Positions 33,950 through 45,995 of a stretch of 64,000 bases of DNA are shown here, piece by piece. The stretch's first letter is position 1. The number at the start of each line of letters is the position of its first letter. Source of the stretch: Anisus vortex (lineage: Eukaryota; Mollusca; Gastropoda; Planorbidae); contig OX421501.1 of the NCBI GenBank assembly GCA_949126835.1, positions 248,001-312,000 of the forward strand. Reading direction: 5' to 3'. The notes beneath the pieces are model-generated. The model saw only the letters and a program-made list of their open reading frames with translations, made no database searches and was not told the origin of the DNA. A program made the translations under genes and the position numbers.

Positions 33950-35393
33950 TCATAATTCATGTCCTTATCATTATGATATAGTTATAGCCTAGGCCTTATC
34001 CTTATTATAATATACTTATAGGACATAATTCTTTTTTTTAATTGTCTAAATATATAATCTATATATGCTGATATGCGATAGGCTAGTCACTTCTTAATAA
34101 GTAGGCCCAAATATAATCATTGATTAGGCTAATGTAAATGTCCATTACTAGTAATGTCTAATGAGTATATATGAGTAGGGTAGGCTTAACAAAATGATAA
34201 TAATGAGTAGGACTAATGACTTTACTAAGACTATGACTCACTATGACTATGACAGTTGACACTAATTCACTAATTCTAAGTCAAAGTATCATAAAAGTTA
34301 CATTCCTAAAAGTTGAGTGAGTAAAAGACTTTTAAAAAGTTAAATTCAATTGTCTTGATAAAAGTTGTTACACTTTTTAATTATATAGGCCTAGGGCCTA
34401 GGCTAAGTTTTAGTTTCAAAAAAGTTAATAATTTTAATTAATTTAATATATAATAATAATAGTATTATTAGGCATTTGGCTAGTAGGCCTACTCTTAGTC
34501 TAAGTCTAAAGTCTTGGTATAGGCATAGGCGCATAGCGGCATAGGATAGGCTTGTGGGTCAGCCGTGTAACCGTTTACGGACGGTGTAGGGTAGGCCTAC
34601 TAATTCACTAGACTTTATCTAATTGAAATTGATTATTAAAATCAAAGTCAGTTGAAAGTATTTATATTTATTTCACAGTCTTAGCATATGGTGTCTTAGC
34701 TTACTGATGGCGTGATCAAACAGTATGTTTAACTTTTATTTCTAACGGTGCTGTAAAATGTAACGAAGGTTCCAACAGCCCAGAATGAGTTCATAAAACC
34801 ATGATAAAACAAAAACCTATAATCGGTAAAGGAAAAAACAAACTAAAAAATAAAAGTGTTAAAAACTGAGTTACCGGTATATATAGTTCAGTGAAACAGG
34901 GAAACTTTTATCTTCACGGTTGCCACTTGTGCTGTTTTTCCTCAGCGATATTTTTTTCTTTGTACTATTTTGCATTATGTATTTCTATGCATATTATGTT
35001 GCTCATATTGCAAACTGTATTTATTAAAAATCTTTTTCATTAACAAATGTAAAAAAAAAAACAATACAGTAAAAAATAAATTACTATAGTAGTATGTAGG
35101 CCTAGAATAATATGATTTAATATTGAAAATAATTATTTATGCCTACGGTTTTGCATATTTACTATAATACTATGCGAATGCCAATTGAATTGTAAGTGTA
35201 TACTTGAGAAAAAACTCCTTAGAAACAAAGTGTGCGACAAATTATATGATTTAATTGAATTGATAAAAATCGGCAAGGTTAATTAAAATAGGGCATCGTG
35301 TCAAAGCAGGCTACATTTAAACATTTGAAATTGATGAGTATGGTTGCTAGGTTAATTCCAGTTTTTAACCGGAAAGTCTGGCATTTCCCCGGA
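33950..35393. other. AT-rich spacer between the two hAT MITE copies
   Basis: Many AGGCCTA motifs but no exon or complete element recognised. Confidence 0.5.
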
Positions 35394-35401
35394 CTGTCTG
35401 G

Positions 35402-35779
35402 CAGGGCTGTGGAGTTGGGGTCGGAGTCGAGGAGTCGGGGGACATTTTGGGTACTTGGAGTCGGAGTCGGCACATAATGCACCGACTCCGACTCCTACAT
35501 CTACTAAATTTAGATTTGAATTTTAAAACAAAGCAAGTTTAAATGTCCCGATTCACAAAAAGTTATAATTAATGACTTCTCTACTGTTAGAATAAAGACC
35601 AATGCATGCAGTGCCTCACGTAACAGCAAAACGAACACATTAAGTGACCGTGAAGAAGCATACTTTTATTGTGCCTCACTATATGGCAATACATTCGCAT
35701 ATTAATACAGAGGAGTCGGGAGTCGGAAGTCCAAAAAACTGAGGAGTCGGAACATTTATCTACCGACTCCACAGCCCTG
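35402..35779 (-). mobile_element. hAT MITE with CAGGGCTGTGGAGT ends, copy 2
   Basis: 378 bp with perfect 8-bp direct repeats CTGTCTGG (35394-35401 and 35780-35787). It is the reverse complement of the copy at 33405-33939 without the nested insert. Subterminal GGAGTCGGAGTCGG repeats occur at both ends. Confidence 0.95.
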
Positions 35780-35789
35780 CTGTCTGGTA

Positions 35790-36780
35790 GCCTATATATT
35801 AAAGTGAAATATTAGACATGCATATAAAAACATGTCCCATTTTCCAATGAGCGCGATAAACGGAAGGGGAAGGATGGGAAGTGTCCGGTATTTTCTGGAA
35901 AGATATCTGGATATTTCACATGGCTTTCATGTTCAGTAAAACTAACTTAGAAAAAATCAATTAAAATGTATTTTTTAAATGGAAAAATAAAAAATGCATT
36001 TTTATACTAATTTTTATCGAGAGAGGCCTACATTGTTGTGGCTTTATCACAGCTTACAAATATATATCTATATAGTATGCTTATGATCTATATATCTACA
36101 TGAAATAAAGTCGTTTAAACGTTCGTGTTCTCATCAAACTTAATACATAAAGTTGTCCGCAAAGATCAAATATACCTATAATATGTTGTATATAATAAGT
36201 TCATCGTAACTGCTGGACCAGTCTACGTTATGGATACTTAACTCGATGAATGGAAACCATTCCGAAAATACTTCAAAATGTTTCAAACCTTCCACGCAAT
36301 AATTTTAAGGCTCGTGTTTATTTTATTCATGGAAATTTGCATTGAAAATGTGCATACTACCTTTAAATTATCTTGCATGTTATTGCGGTTTATATATTAT
36401 AGGCCTGTAATATAAATATGGCTATGGTGGTCACTATGATACGCACTTCTTTCCATTCTAAAAAAAAAATTTTGCTTGATTGGTGCGCTCTGTTTCTTGT
36501 CAACTTATGCATAACAGGACTAATATAGATCTAAATGTTTTCCGTTACAATAAGCTAGTTGTAAACGTTAAATGTTTTAACAATTCGTTCTCTAGCTACT
36601 TAATTAATATAAAATATAAAAAACACGCTCTATTTATATTAAAAAGCCCACTTTGCCTCCAATAAAATACTAGTGAAAAGAAAACGTTGTTTTTTTCTTG
36701 ACTCGTTCGACAGCGCCCCGTTGATAGGACCAAGAGTAAAAAGATCCGCTTAGTGAATAAATGACTGGTACGTTGTTTCT
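35790..36780. other. spacer, nothing recognised
   Basis: Unique AT-rich sequence without recognised genes or elements. It may contain the promoter or first exon of CDC7, but nothing can be assigned. Confidence 0.4.
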
Positions 36781-36781
36781 T

Positions 36782-36782
<1 letters not shown>

Positions 36783-36831
<49 letters not shown>
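36783..36831. repeat. poly(T) tract
   Basis: An almost pure run of nearly 50 T. It may be the A-tail of a minus-strand retroposon, but no body is recognised. Run length is unreliable in assemblies. Confidence 0.9.
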
Positions 36832-36832
<1 letters not shown>

Positions 36833-36982
36833 TGTTTTGGAAAGTTGGCAATATTTTTTATTATATTATTTCATGGAGGGAAGGATAAATAAAGTAGCCT
36901 GAAATTTTGTCTGGAAATTATTAGAATATTAGTAGTTAACTTCACTTAAAAAAAAACAACTCTTTTACGGTAAAAAAAAAAT

Positions 36983-38468
36983 ACGGTTTTAGGCGTGCGG
37001 ATAACGCCGAGCAATATCCGCACGGTTTTAGTTAGTTTTAGAAATGTGTGATGCATACAGTAGGATATATAATTAAATATAATATATATATTATATATAT
37101 ATTATTATAAATTATATATAATAATATAGGCCGTCTAGACTCTAGACAGATGATATCTGATATAGAATATTATAGATCTAGATCTAGGCTATTGTCTAGA
37201 TCTTGATGATCTAGTAATATAGTTACTATAGTACTATAGTTATAGTATTAATATAGGATTACCAATATAGGATCTAGAGCTAGGCCTACTTAAATTCACT
37301 AAAATTATGCATTTTTTAAAATTTAGCCTTTATTTCACTCACTTCACTCAGGAATTAAAAACTGATAACTGATAATTAATTAGGGAGCGTTATCCGCCCG
37401 GTTTTGGTCGTGAGAATAACGCCAAACGTTAGGCTATATCCTCACGTTGGCCTATGATTAATATTAATTAATAAATAATAATAATGCCGAACGTTATCAA
37501 CAGACCCAAATTTTCGAAAAAAATTGTGAGAGTTAGGCTATACTTATCATGACATTATCATTATGACTTTTATATTAACTTTGAGGTATATAGCCATAGC
37601 CCCTATAGTACTATAGTCTATAGGTTATTATTTAGGATCATATTCCTAGCCTAGGCTAGCCCTAACCGGGCCTAACCAAGACCATCGTAGATACTTACGA
37701 CCTTAACAATAGCTATATCAGTAGGTAGGCTATAACAACTTAGTAAAGACAACTATAACTTTAAATCTAAAACTAACATCAATTTCTAATTGTCACTAGG
37801 GTCTAGTCTCTAGAGTCTAGATCTAGACTCTAGCCTTTACTAATTCAATTGTGATTAAGACATAAGGAAGAGTATGATAAGAGTTAAGAGTCAGGCTAAA
37901 TTATAACCTTTTTGTTTGAATTAATTATAAGATAAGACATAACTGACATAAGATTACTTTATTGATCCAAACAAATGGAAATTTGACTTGATTACGGTAG
38001 GCCTACATAAATTTTGTCTTTCAATATATCAATATAGCCTACTTAAAACAATATAAAGAATCATTTGTACTCAATCTAGAGATACTCAAGCACAATTGAC
38101 ATTCGCGCACAACACTAGGCTACATGCTACATCACTAGGTATTGTCACTATCATACCATTTATTTATTATACAAGAAAAAGTATCTTTTAGGAATAAGTT
38201 ATAATTATTGTATTTTCTGGCTGACAATGAAAAATGGTTATCTCGTTTTACTAAAATTAAAAAAAAAAAAAAAAAAGGTGGATGATGCTGGGGTAGAACC
38301 GGAGTGACCCTGGTTGCTAGATTGCAGTTCTAACCACTGTACCAGGAAATCTTATTCATAATGGATAAAAAATAGTAATTAAAGAAATAGGGAAAGATAA
38401 ACTATTATGCGCATACGCCGAGAAACCGTGCAGATATTGCTTGGCGTTATCCGCACGTCTAAAACCGT
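36983..38468. mobile_element. 1.5-kb inverted-repeat DNA element
   Basis: About 48-bp terminal inverted repeats: left ACGGTTTTAGGCGTGCGG, ATAACGCCGAGCAATATCCG and CACGGTTTTAG; right is the same inverted with three or four changes. The motif GCGGATAACGCC or close variants recurs internally (37382-37445, 37485-37500). No transposase frame or clear target duplication was seen, so the superfamily is unknown. Confidence 0.75.
38277..38350 (-). mobile_element. tRNA-like SINE head, antisense
   Basis: The reverse complement shows TGGTACAGTGGTTAGAACTG (A-box-like) and B box GGTTCTACCCC. It lies just after an A-run and inside the 36983-38468 element, so it is a nested insertion or fragment. Confidence 0.6.
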
Positions 38469-38479
38469 GCGGATAATCA

Positions 38480-38610
38480 CTATGCAAAAAAAATCCTAAA
38501 CTAGGGGTGTGACTTAAATCCCGTATATGAATATGACAACATGTCAGAAAAAAATCCCAAACTAGGGGTGCGACTTATACGCAAGTATTATATACGGTAT
38601 ATAAAATGTT
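38480..38610. repeat. short repeat CTAGGGGTGYGACTTA, two copies
   Basis: AAACTAGGGGTGTGACTTAA and AAACTAGGGGTGCGACTTAT are spaced about 60 bp apart and followed by a TATACGGTATATA end. This resembles the end of a dispersed DNA element; the family is not determined. Confidence 0.5.
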
Positions 38611-38952
38611 ACTTTTTTTTTATGTGATTGGAGATAGTAGGCAGTAGGTTTTGATTTAGAAAAGGCAATCCTTAGGCCTAAGCCTAAGCGTTTCAATATT
38701 GAATCCCTATTTGCATAGATTCATTCATAGATTAAAGCTACATGTGGGATCCAAGGTGGCTACATTTGCCTTAATAATTTGGAAATAATTAGAAACATAA
38801 TGCATTATAATAGGCTGATGTAGGGCTTGTCCTTTGATTTAGGCCTAATGTCTTAACATCCTGTGCCTATTGTATTATTGTATTGTGACCTGTGTATTAT
38901 CTTATAGGTCTAGTCTAATGTGTTAGATTGAATGAATTTATATTATGCTAAT

Positions 38953-39022
38953 ATCTGAGCATGCTAAATTTAATAACAAGGATAGAAGCGCTATAAAAAT
39001 GACCATTATCATAATTATTATT
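38953..39022 (+). mobile_element. SINE/LINE 3'-tail fragment
   Basis: CTGAGCATGCTAA, AAGGATAGAAGCGCTATA and ATGACCATTATCATAATTA match the 3' tail of the SINE at 26181-26438. It ends about 50 bp before the first CDC7 coding exon. Confidence 0.75.
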
Positions 39023-39071
39023 TTATATTGTGTTAGATTGAATGAGTTATGTTAATGATATTTGCTTTCAG

Positions 39072-39297
39072 ATTGGTATCTTGATTGTACAAGTGATCTC
39101 TGAAAGAATGGATGAAAACTCTCACACAGTAGATCTACTTAGCACAAATGCACACAAAGCCGAGAATGATACTTTTTCAGAGTCTGGCGGATTGACAAAA
39201 GATAAAAGAAATACAGTATCTCCTGAAGATAAAAGCTTATCAGAAGATGAAAATATTAGACACAAAATTGCCTCTTCTACAATAACACCAACAGAAG
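39072..39297 (+). CDS. CDC7: CDC7 kinase, exon 1 of those seen (N-terminus)
   Basis: Follows acceptor TTTGCTTTCAG at 39071 and ends at donor GTAGGC (39298). The likely start is ATG at 39108 (MDENSHTVDLL); the frame is open before it, so an upstream start is not excluded. It codes the non-conserved, Ser/Asp/Glu-rich N-terminus (about 63 residues) and exits at phase 1 into the exon at 40055-40141. The assignment rests on the downstream kinase domain. CDC7 with its DBF4 subunit phosphorylates MCM helicase subunits at replication origins in the nucleus. Confidence 0.8.
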
Positions 39298-40054
39298 GTA
39301 GGCAATACAGAAATATTAGCCTAGCCTACTTGTTTTGACTGTAGACTAAGTTTGTTGATTGCAAAAGGTTTACCATACTTTAAATTGGCTGTTGGGTTGA
39401 ACAAAAAAATTTAATTTGATCAAAAGGCAAGAACTACGATTCTGGCCACAACCACTGTCAGAGTAAATTAATCCTCTCTCTCTCCCCCATTACCCATTTT
39501 AAAAGTTTGGGGGTTTCTGGCTTAGATCTAGATCCATTGCGAATTGTCTGTAAAACGTAGGCCTACCTACATTTTAAATAGCTAATGTGTTTTTTTGTTA
39601 TAAAAAATTGTTAGATAAAGAGTGTTCCGCTTTTTTGTTGAAAAATCCTTTTTTTCATCAAGATTGTTCCTCTTTTTAGTCCTTAGGGGTAGGCATGTCT
39701 GCTTAGGGTCCTAATTAATAGTTTAACCTTCCCCGCCCCTCTTCTCCTGAAAAAAAAAAGATCTAAATCTCGACTTTGCTCCTGAATATTTTTACCAGAG
39801 CCAGAGACAAAAGGTTTTTTTTTTTTGTAATCTGAGGCATTCGTAACCTGAGGTATTTGTAACCTTAGGTATTTGTAACCTGAGGTGCCATTGTATTTAC
39901 AATGACATTTATCTTTATAGGAACAAAGTCACTGCATGAGATGATGGAATGTACCATTAGTATATTTTGAATGGCAATGTGATGTTTTTATAGCTAAACA
40001 TTCCAAGTAAAAGCTAAATACAGTTGTTGTTTTTATTTCTTGTCTACCGTTCAG

Positions 40055-40141
40055 CTCACAGAAAGGATGAAATTAATGCTCTGTACAGTGCAATACCTGA
40101 GCTGGCAAATCATTTTAAAATCACATGTAAAATAGGAGAAG
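40055..40141 (+). CDS. CDC7: CDC7 kinase, exon 2 (start of kinase domain)
   Basis: 87 bp between acceptor CCGTTCAG and donor GTAAGC. It encodes AHRKDEINALYSAIPEL, then ANHFKITCKIGEG. The IGEG begins the glycine-rich loop (residues 90-93 counted from the ATG at 39108), completed by the next exon. It enters and leaves at phase 1. Confidence 0.9.
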
Positions 40142-40189
40142 GTAAGCAATGTTCTTTACTTCACTATTTTAAATAGTGTAAACTTTGTT

Positions 40190-40256
40190 TGTAGATCAGT
40201 TAAAGTTAAACCTGCCAATGTTGTAGATCAATCAGACCTGCCAACTTTGTAGATCA
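40190..40256. repeat. 26-bp minisatellite, left part
   Basis: Copies of ACCTGCCAACTTTGTAGATC in CDC7 intron 2. The array continues at 41086-41178 on the other side of a solo LTR. Confidence 0.88.
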
Positions 40257-40261
40257 GTGAG

Positions 40262-41085
40262 TGATGAGTATTAATTATGTGTAATTAATATTCTTTATAT
40301 AATATAGATTATTATATTTATATCTACTTATAAATTACTTAAGACAATCATACAGAAGAATTTATATATAAAGGATATAAAACACAAACAAATCAATTTA
40401 GATATATTGTAATTGCATACTGTATTAATTAATGTTCGTTTTGGAAGATGTCTACTAATATATATGCTAGAGTAATTAATTATATTGAAATGGTATCTAA
40501 TAGTAATATAAGGATCCAAATATCTTCATCTTGACTAACTCTAGCAGACAGTGACAGGCTGTATGGCTAGGGTGCTGTATGGCTAGGGTACACCTCGCAG
40601 AATCATACACGTCTTGTACAGTGCAGTCGTCACTTCAACACACACACACGCCTATATAATATTAATAACATCTAACAATAACAACTGTGTTACAATAGAT
40701 AAAGATAATTTCTGACTATGAGTATGGAACAACATTGTTATGATAGACTTAAAATACAGATACTAATATTATTCTAAAGTTGGCAATTATATAATTTATG
40801 GATAACAATAACAATTTATTAGTAAATAATAACATGATGAATTAATCTTACCCCGTGTCTCAAGTCTCAAGCGGTAACTGCACGAAGAGATGTCTAAAGG
40901 TTCAACACCAGTGTGACACTCTCGCAGCTACCTCCCCTAACACAGGTATTCAACTGACAGGCAGCTGAGAGTATTTCTACTAAGCAACTCACTGTGCATG
41001 TCAGCTATTCCCTTAAGACACTAGGCAGATACACATCATTAGACCTATACAATAAAAACTATTCTGACAAAGTTTGCTCTTAACA
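40262..41085 (+). mobile_element. probable solo LTR, 824 bp
   Basis: Begins TGATGAGTATT and ends CTCTTAACA (TG...CA), with identical 5-bp duplications GTGAG at 40257-40261 and 41086-41090. It contains TATATAA-like and AATAAA motifs, the latter 35 bp from the end. There is no internal region, so it is an LTR left by recombination. It sits inside the 26-bp array. Family not determined (5-bp duplications fit Bel/Pao, Copia and some Gypsy). Confidence 0.75.
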
Positions 41086-41178
41086 GTGAGACCTGCCAAC
41101 TTTGTAGATCAGTCACACCTGTCAACTTTGTAGATCAGTCAGACCTGCCAACTTTGTAGATCAGTTAGACCTGCCAAC
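41086..41178. repeat. 26-bp minisatellite, right part
   Basis: About four copies of ACCTGCCAACTTTGTAGATC, the continuation of 40190-40256. Confidence 0.92.
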
Positions 41179-41314
41179 TACTACACAACATACATTTTGC
41201 TAGTCACTGCAACAAAAGGAGTATGACTCATACCTGGGTACCTGTAATTTTACTGAGTCAAAAACATATTTTAATATCTTTGACAGAATTTTGACACATA
41301 AAGTACATGTAGAC

Positions 41315-41386
41315 TAAATAAAGAGATTCTTTTAAACTAGATAAAGAGATTCATTTAGACTAGATAAAGATATTCATTTAAACTAG
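41315..41386. repeat. 23-bp minisatellite, left part
   Basis: Copies of CTAGATAAAGAGATTCATTT, interrupted at CTAG by the LTR at 41387-42050 and resuming at 42051-42131. Confidence 0.9.
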
Positions 41387-42050
41387 TGTTACGACCACAA
41401 TCCCCTTGTGGTCAGAGCCGTGTAAATGCTGTTGATAATTCTCGTTCGTCTTAAGGGTAGACTTAGGTTATTATTTCTTCTATTTCAGTATTACACGAAC
41501 TCACTTTATTGTCCTGGGCACAAACTCTGGATTTGCGTTCTAACTGTTCCTTTCCTTGACGTGGTAGTTGTAAATAAAAATATATATTATGATATTGTAA
41601 ACAATGAAACAAAAATAGTAACTTGACGAGGAAGCTTCAGTGTAAATGTTGTTGATAATTTAATTCAGGTGATATGTGCAAATATATATACAATATGAAG
41701 ATTATATACAGTTAGAATAAAATAGTGCCAACACAAGCGTCCACTCTGTACAAAACTCTGCACAAGACTCTGTACAAACTACTAGCTGCCTAGCCTTAAA
41801 TACTAGCGGAGGAGAGCGGGGAACAGGCCTATTACTAGGAGGGGTGAAATAAATGGTATCATTACAAAACTCATAATAAAAATGATAGTTTTAACATAAA
41901 CTCCCCTGTATGAGAAATAATAGACTATTCCTAGCCATTCCGAGAATTTGAGGTCGGCACGAGAGTGGATTCTTAGAACAGTCTAGGCTACTTGTACCAC
42001 ACACACAACTTGCGTTGAGAGAGAGCTGTGGGTGCTAAAAAAATGTGACA
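41387..42050 (+). mobile_element. solo LTR, 664 bp
   Basis: Starts TGTTACGACCACAATCC and ends AAATGTGACA, flanked by the 4-bp duplication CTAG (41383-41386 and 42051-42054). TGTTAC...GTGACA ends and a 4-bp duplication suit a Gypsy-type LTR. No internal coding region is present. It is inserted within a 23-bp minisatellite whose units continue on both sides. Confidence 0.85.
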
Positions 42051-42131
42051 CTAGATAAAGAGATTCATTTAAACTAGATGAAGAGATTTATTTTGACTAG
42101 ATGAAGATTTATTTAGACTAGATGAAGAGAT
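42051..42131. repeat. 23-bp minisatellite, right part
   Basis: Three to four copies of CTAGATGAAGAGATTTATTT-type units, the continuation of 41315-41386. Confidence 0.9.
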
Positions 42132-42446
42132 TTGACACAACGTAAATAATGAAGCGTAAAGTATTTGGGGATTACAGGCCGTATCCAACCAAATAAAATC
42201 TTTCAGTTTAAGATTTACTTTTTTTTTCAGACATTTTTGGAAATAAAAAAAATGGAAATGACAAACCATAAAGTGTTGCAGATTTTAACCTTGTTATTTG
42301 GGATTCAAAAAGAAATTTCCCGACCGAAACTCAGAAGTCTGAGAAGGAATAAAACTATTATTGATTTTGTTTACTTTTTATCATCTCCTAAAAAATTTTT
42401 TATCTACAGATTTTTTTTTACCCATTTTTTACATTTTTAAATAGAT

Positions 42447-42610
42447 GCATACACCTTGCTGAGGGCATACACCCTCCTGAGGGCATACACCCTACTGAGG
42501 GCATACACCCTACTGAGGACATACACCCTACTGAGGGCATACACCCTACTGAGGGCATACACCATAATGAGGGCATACACCCAACTGAGGGCATATACTC
42601 TACTGAGATT
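42447..42610. repeat. 18-bp minisatellite (GAGGGCATACACCCTACT)
   Basis: About nine copies in CDC7 intron 2. The unit is a partial palindrome, GGGCATACACCC. Confidence 0.95.
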
Positions 42611-42825
42611 ATCAAAAGCTATACCCAGTTATGATGACTACAGACATACAAAATAGGCCCAAAAAAATCTAATGACTAATGTAACAATGTAGCTTACGGT
42701 TAGACCTAACAATTTATCAGCGAATCCAAATTAATTTAGTACTTATGTTTATTTCTATTTACTGTAGCCCAGTAGAATATAGAATGTACACAAAATTGAA
42801 AAAAAAACCACAAAGCATTACTTGT

Positions 42826-43240
42826 ACGACCCCATTACTCGTATGACACCATTACTTGTATGACCCCATTACTTGTATGACCCCATTACTTGTATGACCC
42901 CATTACTTGTATGACCCCATTACTTGTATGGCTCCATTACTTGTATGACCCCATTACTTGTATGACCCCATTACTTGTATGACCCCATTACTTGTTTGAC
43001 CCCATTACTTGTATGACCCCATTACTAGTATGACCCCATTACTTGTATGGTTCCATTACTTGTATGGCCCCATTACTTGTATGACCCCATTACTTGTATG
43101 ACCCCATTACTTGTATGACCCCATTACTTGTATGACCCCATTACTTGTATGACCCCCATTACTTGTATGACCCCATTACTAGTATGACCCCATTACTTGT
43201 ATGACCCCATTACTTGTATGACCCCATTACTTGTATGATT
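42826..43240. repeat. 18-bp minisatellite (CTTGTATGACCCCATTAC)
   Basis: About 23 copies in CDC7 intron 2, ending roughly 60 bp before the acceptor of the exon at 43299. Variants include GGCTCC, GGTTCC and CTAGTATG. Confidence 0.96.
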
Positions 43241-43249
43241 GTACAATGA

Positions 43250-43435
<186 letters not shown>

Positions 43436-43546
43436 TAAGAATTGAATTTTAGTTTTGAAAAAGTGAAATTTGAAAAGAAGTTTTGGTTGAAGTCCCATTT
43501 TTTTCCTTTATAAATATCAAAGTAGAACTTCTATTGTTCCCCCCAG

Positions 43547-43596
43547 AGCTGGGTAGACTGTTCAATGTAATGTGTTGGGTAGACTGTTCAATGTAA
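43547..43596. repeat. about 26-bp repeat, left part
   Basis: Two copies of GGGTAGACTGTTCAATGTAA just after exon 3; two more lie at 44890-44940. The intervening 1.3 kb is inserted material. Confidence 0.9.
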
Positions 43597-44889
43597 CAGG
43601 GTTCGTACGCAAGTCTGGAAAAAGTCTGAAAAATCGGATTTTAGTTTTCCAGACCCTCAAAAGTCTTAAATGTTTATTTTTGTCTTTAAAAAGTCTGGAA
43701 TTCTTAGGTTAAAGTCTGGAATCGAAAAAAAAAGGTTCCTTTGTCTTTTTGTATCCAACATACCCCCCTTCCCTCCCAATTCTCGACCCCGGTTTAGTTA
43801 AAAATACAAACGCATGTGACGATTTTAGTGCATTATCCACCTAGCGATAGTGGACTTCAGTCTCTCTCCACTCTCTTCGCATTGTCAGCGGTCGTGGTTG
43901 GAACCAAAGTAGGCCTGTGTGTTACAAAAAGATCTCTCGCGTTCTCTGTTTTAGGCCTATTTGTAAAAAAAAAAATAACAGCAGTTGATGATTTTAAAAA
44001 ACTTAATTGTAGACTAGTGTACGCCACTAATTGAACCTACATTAGACAATAAAAATACTAGAACTAGACTTGACAACATTCATTTAAAAAATAGCAAGCA
44101 GCGGTCGTACCTAACCAAAAGCAAATTTCAATCAACTCAATATTGAATATTGCAAAGTAGGCCTATGCCTATTATCTTGTCGGGCTTTGATAAATTGTTG
44201 AATGTAGGCTTATAATTATTATATCTAGTTAGACTATATATAATATTTGAGTTTACAGATGTTCCTTCTAAATAGAAGATTTTTAGTCTACGTACTAGGC
44301 CCAAGACTCTTGCAGGCATCAGTCGGCGGCAGGGCTAGAAACTAGAAAAATGCTAGAACCCAGGTCGTTTTGTTGATAGTCCAATGAAGGTGTAGGAGTG
44401 TAGGGCTATGTTTATGTCTATGCCTATGTCTATGTCTACTGACCGAAGGACATCTTGTCATCACATTGGCCTTTTCACATAATATGCCTTATGGAAATAA
44501 GTTATAATAAACAAATAAGCTGACAAATATACGCGTATAAAGAAAAAAACAACAACTAAACATATAAAAAAAAATGTGAATTCTGACAGAATTCGACAAA
44601 GGCAAGGGTGAATAGGCCTAGTCAGTAGTTCAGTAGTCCAATTCGGAAAATACAGTAGCCAACACCTATTTAGAAAATAGTTATTTTAGATTGTTAGAAA
44701 TAAGTAGGTTTCAAGAGAACAGTAGGCCTAGTAGCCTAGAGTCTATACCGATAGCATTTTGTTAATACGATTATTAATTTATTGATTAGGCCTATAGGTG
44801 TAGCCAGTGCTTTTTATGTGACGGTGTTTACCGGTACGGCGTACCGGCACCTTTTTCAATATGGGGAAAAAATTACTACTTTTCTTGTA
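43597..44889. mobile_element. mosaic transposable-element insert
   Basis: Starts with CAGGGTTCGTACGCAAGTC and AGTCTGGAAAAAGTC repeats (hAT-like left end). It contains an antisense SINE remnant at about 44250-44400 (CTAGGCCCAAGACTC and B-box-like AGAACCCAGG) and near 44808 CAGTGCTTTTTATGTGACGG with an ACCGGTACGGCGTACCGG palindrome (another element end). No matching inverted end was found for either. It splits the GGGTAGACTGTTCAATGTAA repeat. Confidence 0.55.
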
Positions 44890-44940
44890 ACGTACTGGGT
44901 AGACTGTTCAATGTAACTTGCTGGGTAGACTGTTCAATGT
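44890..44940. repeat. about 26-bp repeat, right part
   Basis: Two further copies of GGGTAGACTGTTCAATGTAA, about 20 bp before the acceptor of exon 4. Confidence 0.9.
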
Positions 44941-44959
44941 TTTCTTCTATCTATTCTAG

Positions 44960-45053
44960 AGGATGTGACAATGTGATTGATGTGAAACTTTGCCTGCGTC
45001 ACAGAGAACATGTGGTTTTAGTTATGCCAGTATTTCTACATGATAAGTTTCAG
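44960..45053 (+). CDS. CDC7: CDC7 kinase, exon 4
   Basis: 94 bp, acceptor TCTATTCTAG, donor GTATAG. It encodes GCDNVIDVKLCLRHREHVV, then LVMPVFLHDKFQ. This corresponds to beta strands 4-5 and the hinge of the N-lobe and aligns with the CDC7 segment containing V.AMPYLEH.. . It joins exon 3 at phase 2 and exits at phase 0. The splice donor is followed within about 10 bp by a minisatellite. Confidence 0.93.
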
Positions 45054-45061
45054 GTATAGAT

Positions 45062-45995
45062 AGAACTGTAAGATAATCTTCAATTAAACCTTTAGTACAC
45101 AACTGTAAGATAATCTTCAATTAAACCTTTATGACAGAGCTCTAAGATAATCTTCAATTAAACCTTTATGACATAGCTGTAAGATAATCTTCAATTAAAC
45201 CTTTAGTACACAATTGTAAGATAATCTTCAATTAAACCTTTAGTACACAACTGTAAGATAATCTTCAATTAAACCTTTAGTACACAATTGTAAGATAATC
45301 TTCAATTAAACCTTTATGACATAGCTGTAAGATAAGCTTCAATTAAACCTTTAGTACACAATTGTAAGATAATCTTCAATTAAACCTTTAGTACACAACT
45401 GAAAGATAATCTTCAATTAAACCTTTAGTACACAACTGTAAGATAAGCTCAATTAAACCTTTAGTACACAATTGTAAGATAATCTTCAATTAAACCTTTA
45501 TGACATAGCTGTAAGATAAGCTTCAATTAAACCTTTAGTACACAATTGTAAGATAGATAATCTTCAATTAAACCTTTAGTACACAACTGTAAGATAAGCT
45601 CAATTAAACCTTTAATACATAACTGTAAGATAAGCTTCAATTAAACCTTTAGTACACAATTGTAAGATAATCTTCAATTAAACCTTTAGTACACAATTGT
45701 AAGATAATCTTCAATTAAACCTTTATGACATAGCTGTAAGATAAGCTTCAATTAAACCTTTAGTACACAATTGTAAGATAATCTTCAATTAAACCTTTAG
45801 TACGCAACTTAAACCTTTATGACATAGCTGTAAGATAAGCTCAATTAAACCTTTAGTACACAATTGTAAGATAATCTTCAATTAAACCTTTAGTACACAA
45901 CTGTAAGATAAGCTCAATTAAACCTTTATGTCATAGCTTTAAGATAAGCTTCAATTAAACCTTTAGTACACAATTGTAAGATAATCGTCAATAGG
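45062..45995. repeat. about 37-bp minisatellite, left part
   Basis: About 25 copies with core TAAGATAATCTTCAATTAAA and CCTTTAGTACACAACTG or CCTTTATGACATAGCTG. It begins right after the exon-4 donor. An insertion (about 45992-47202) splits the array, which resumes at 47203-47460. Confidence 0.96.
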
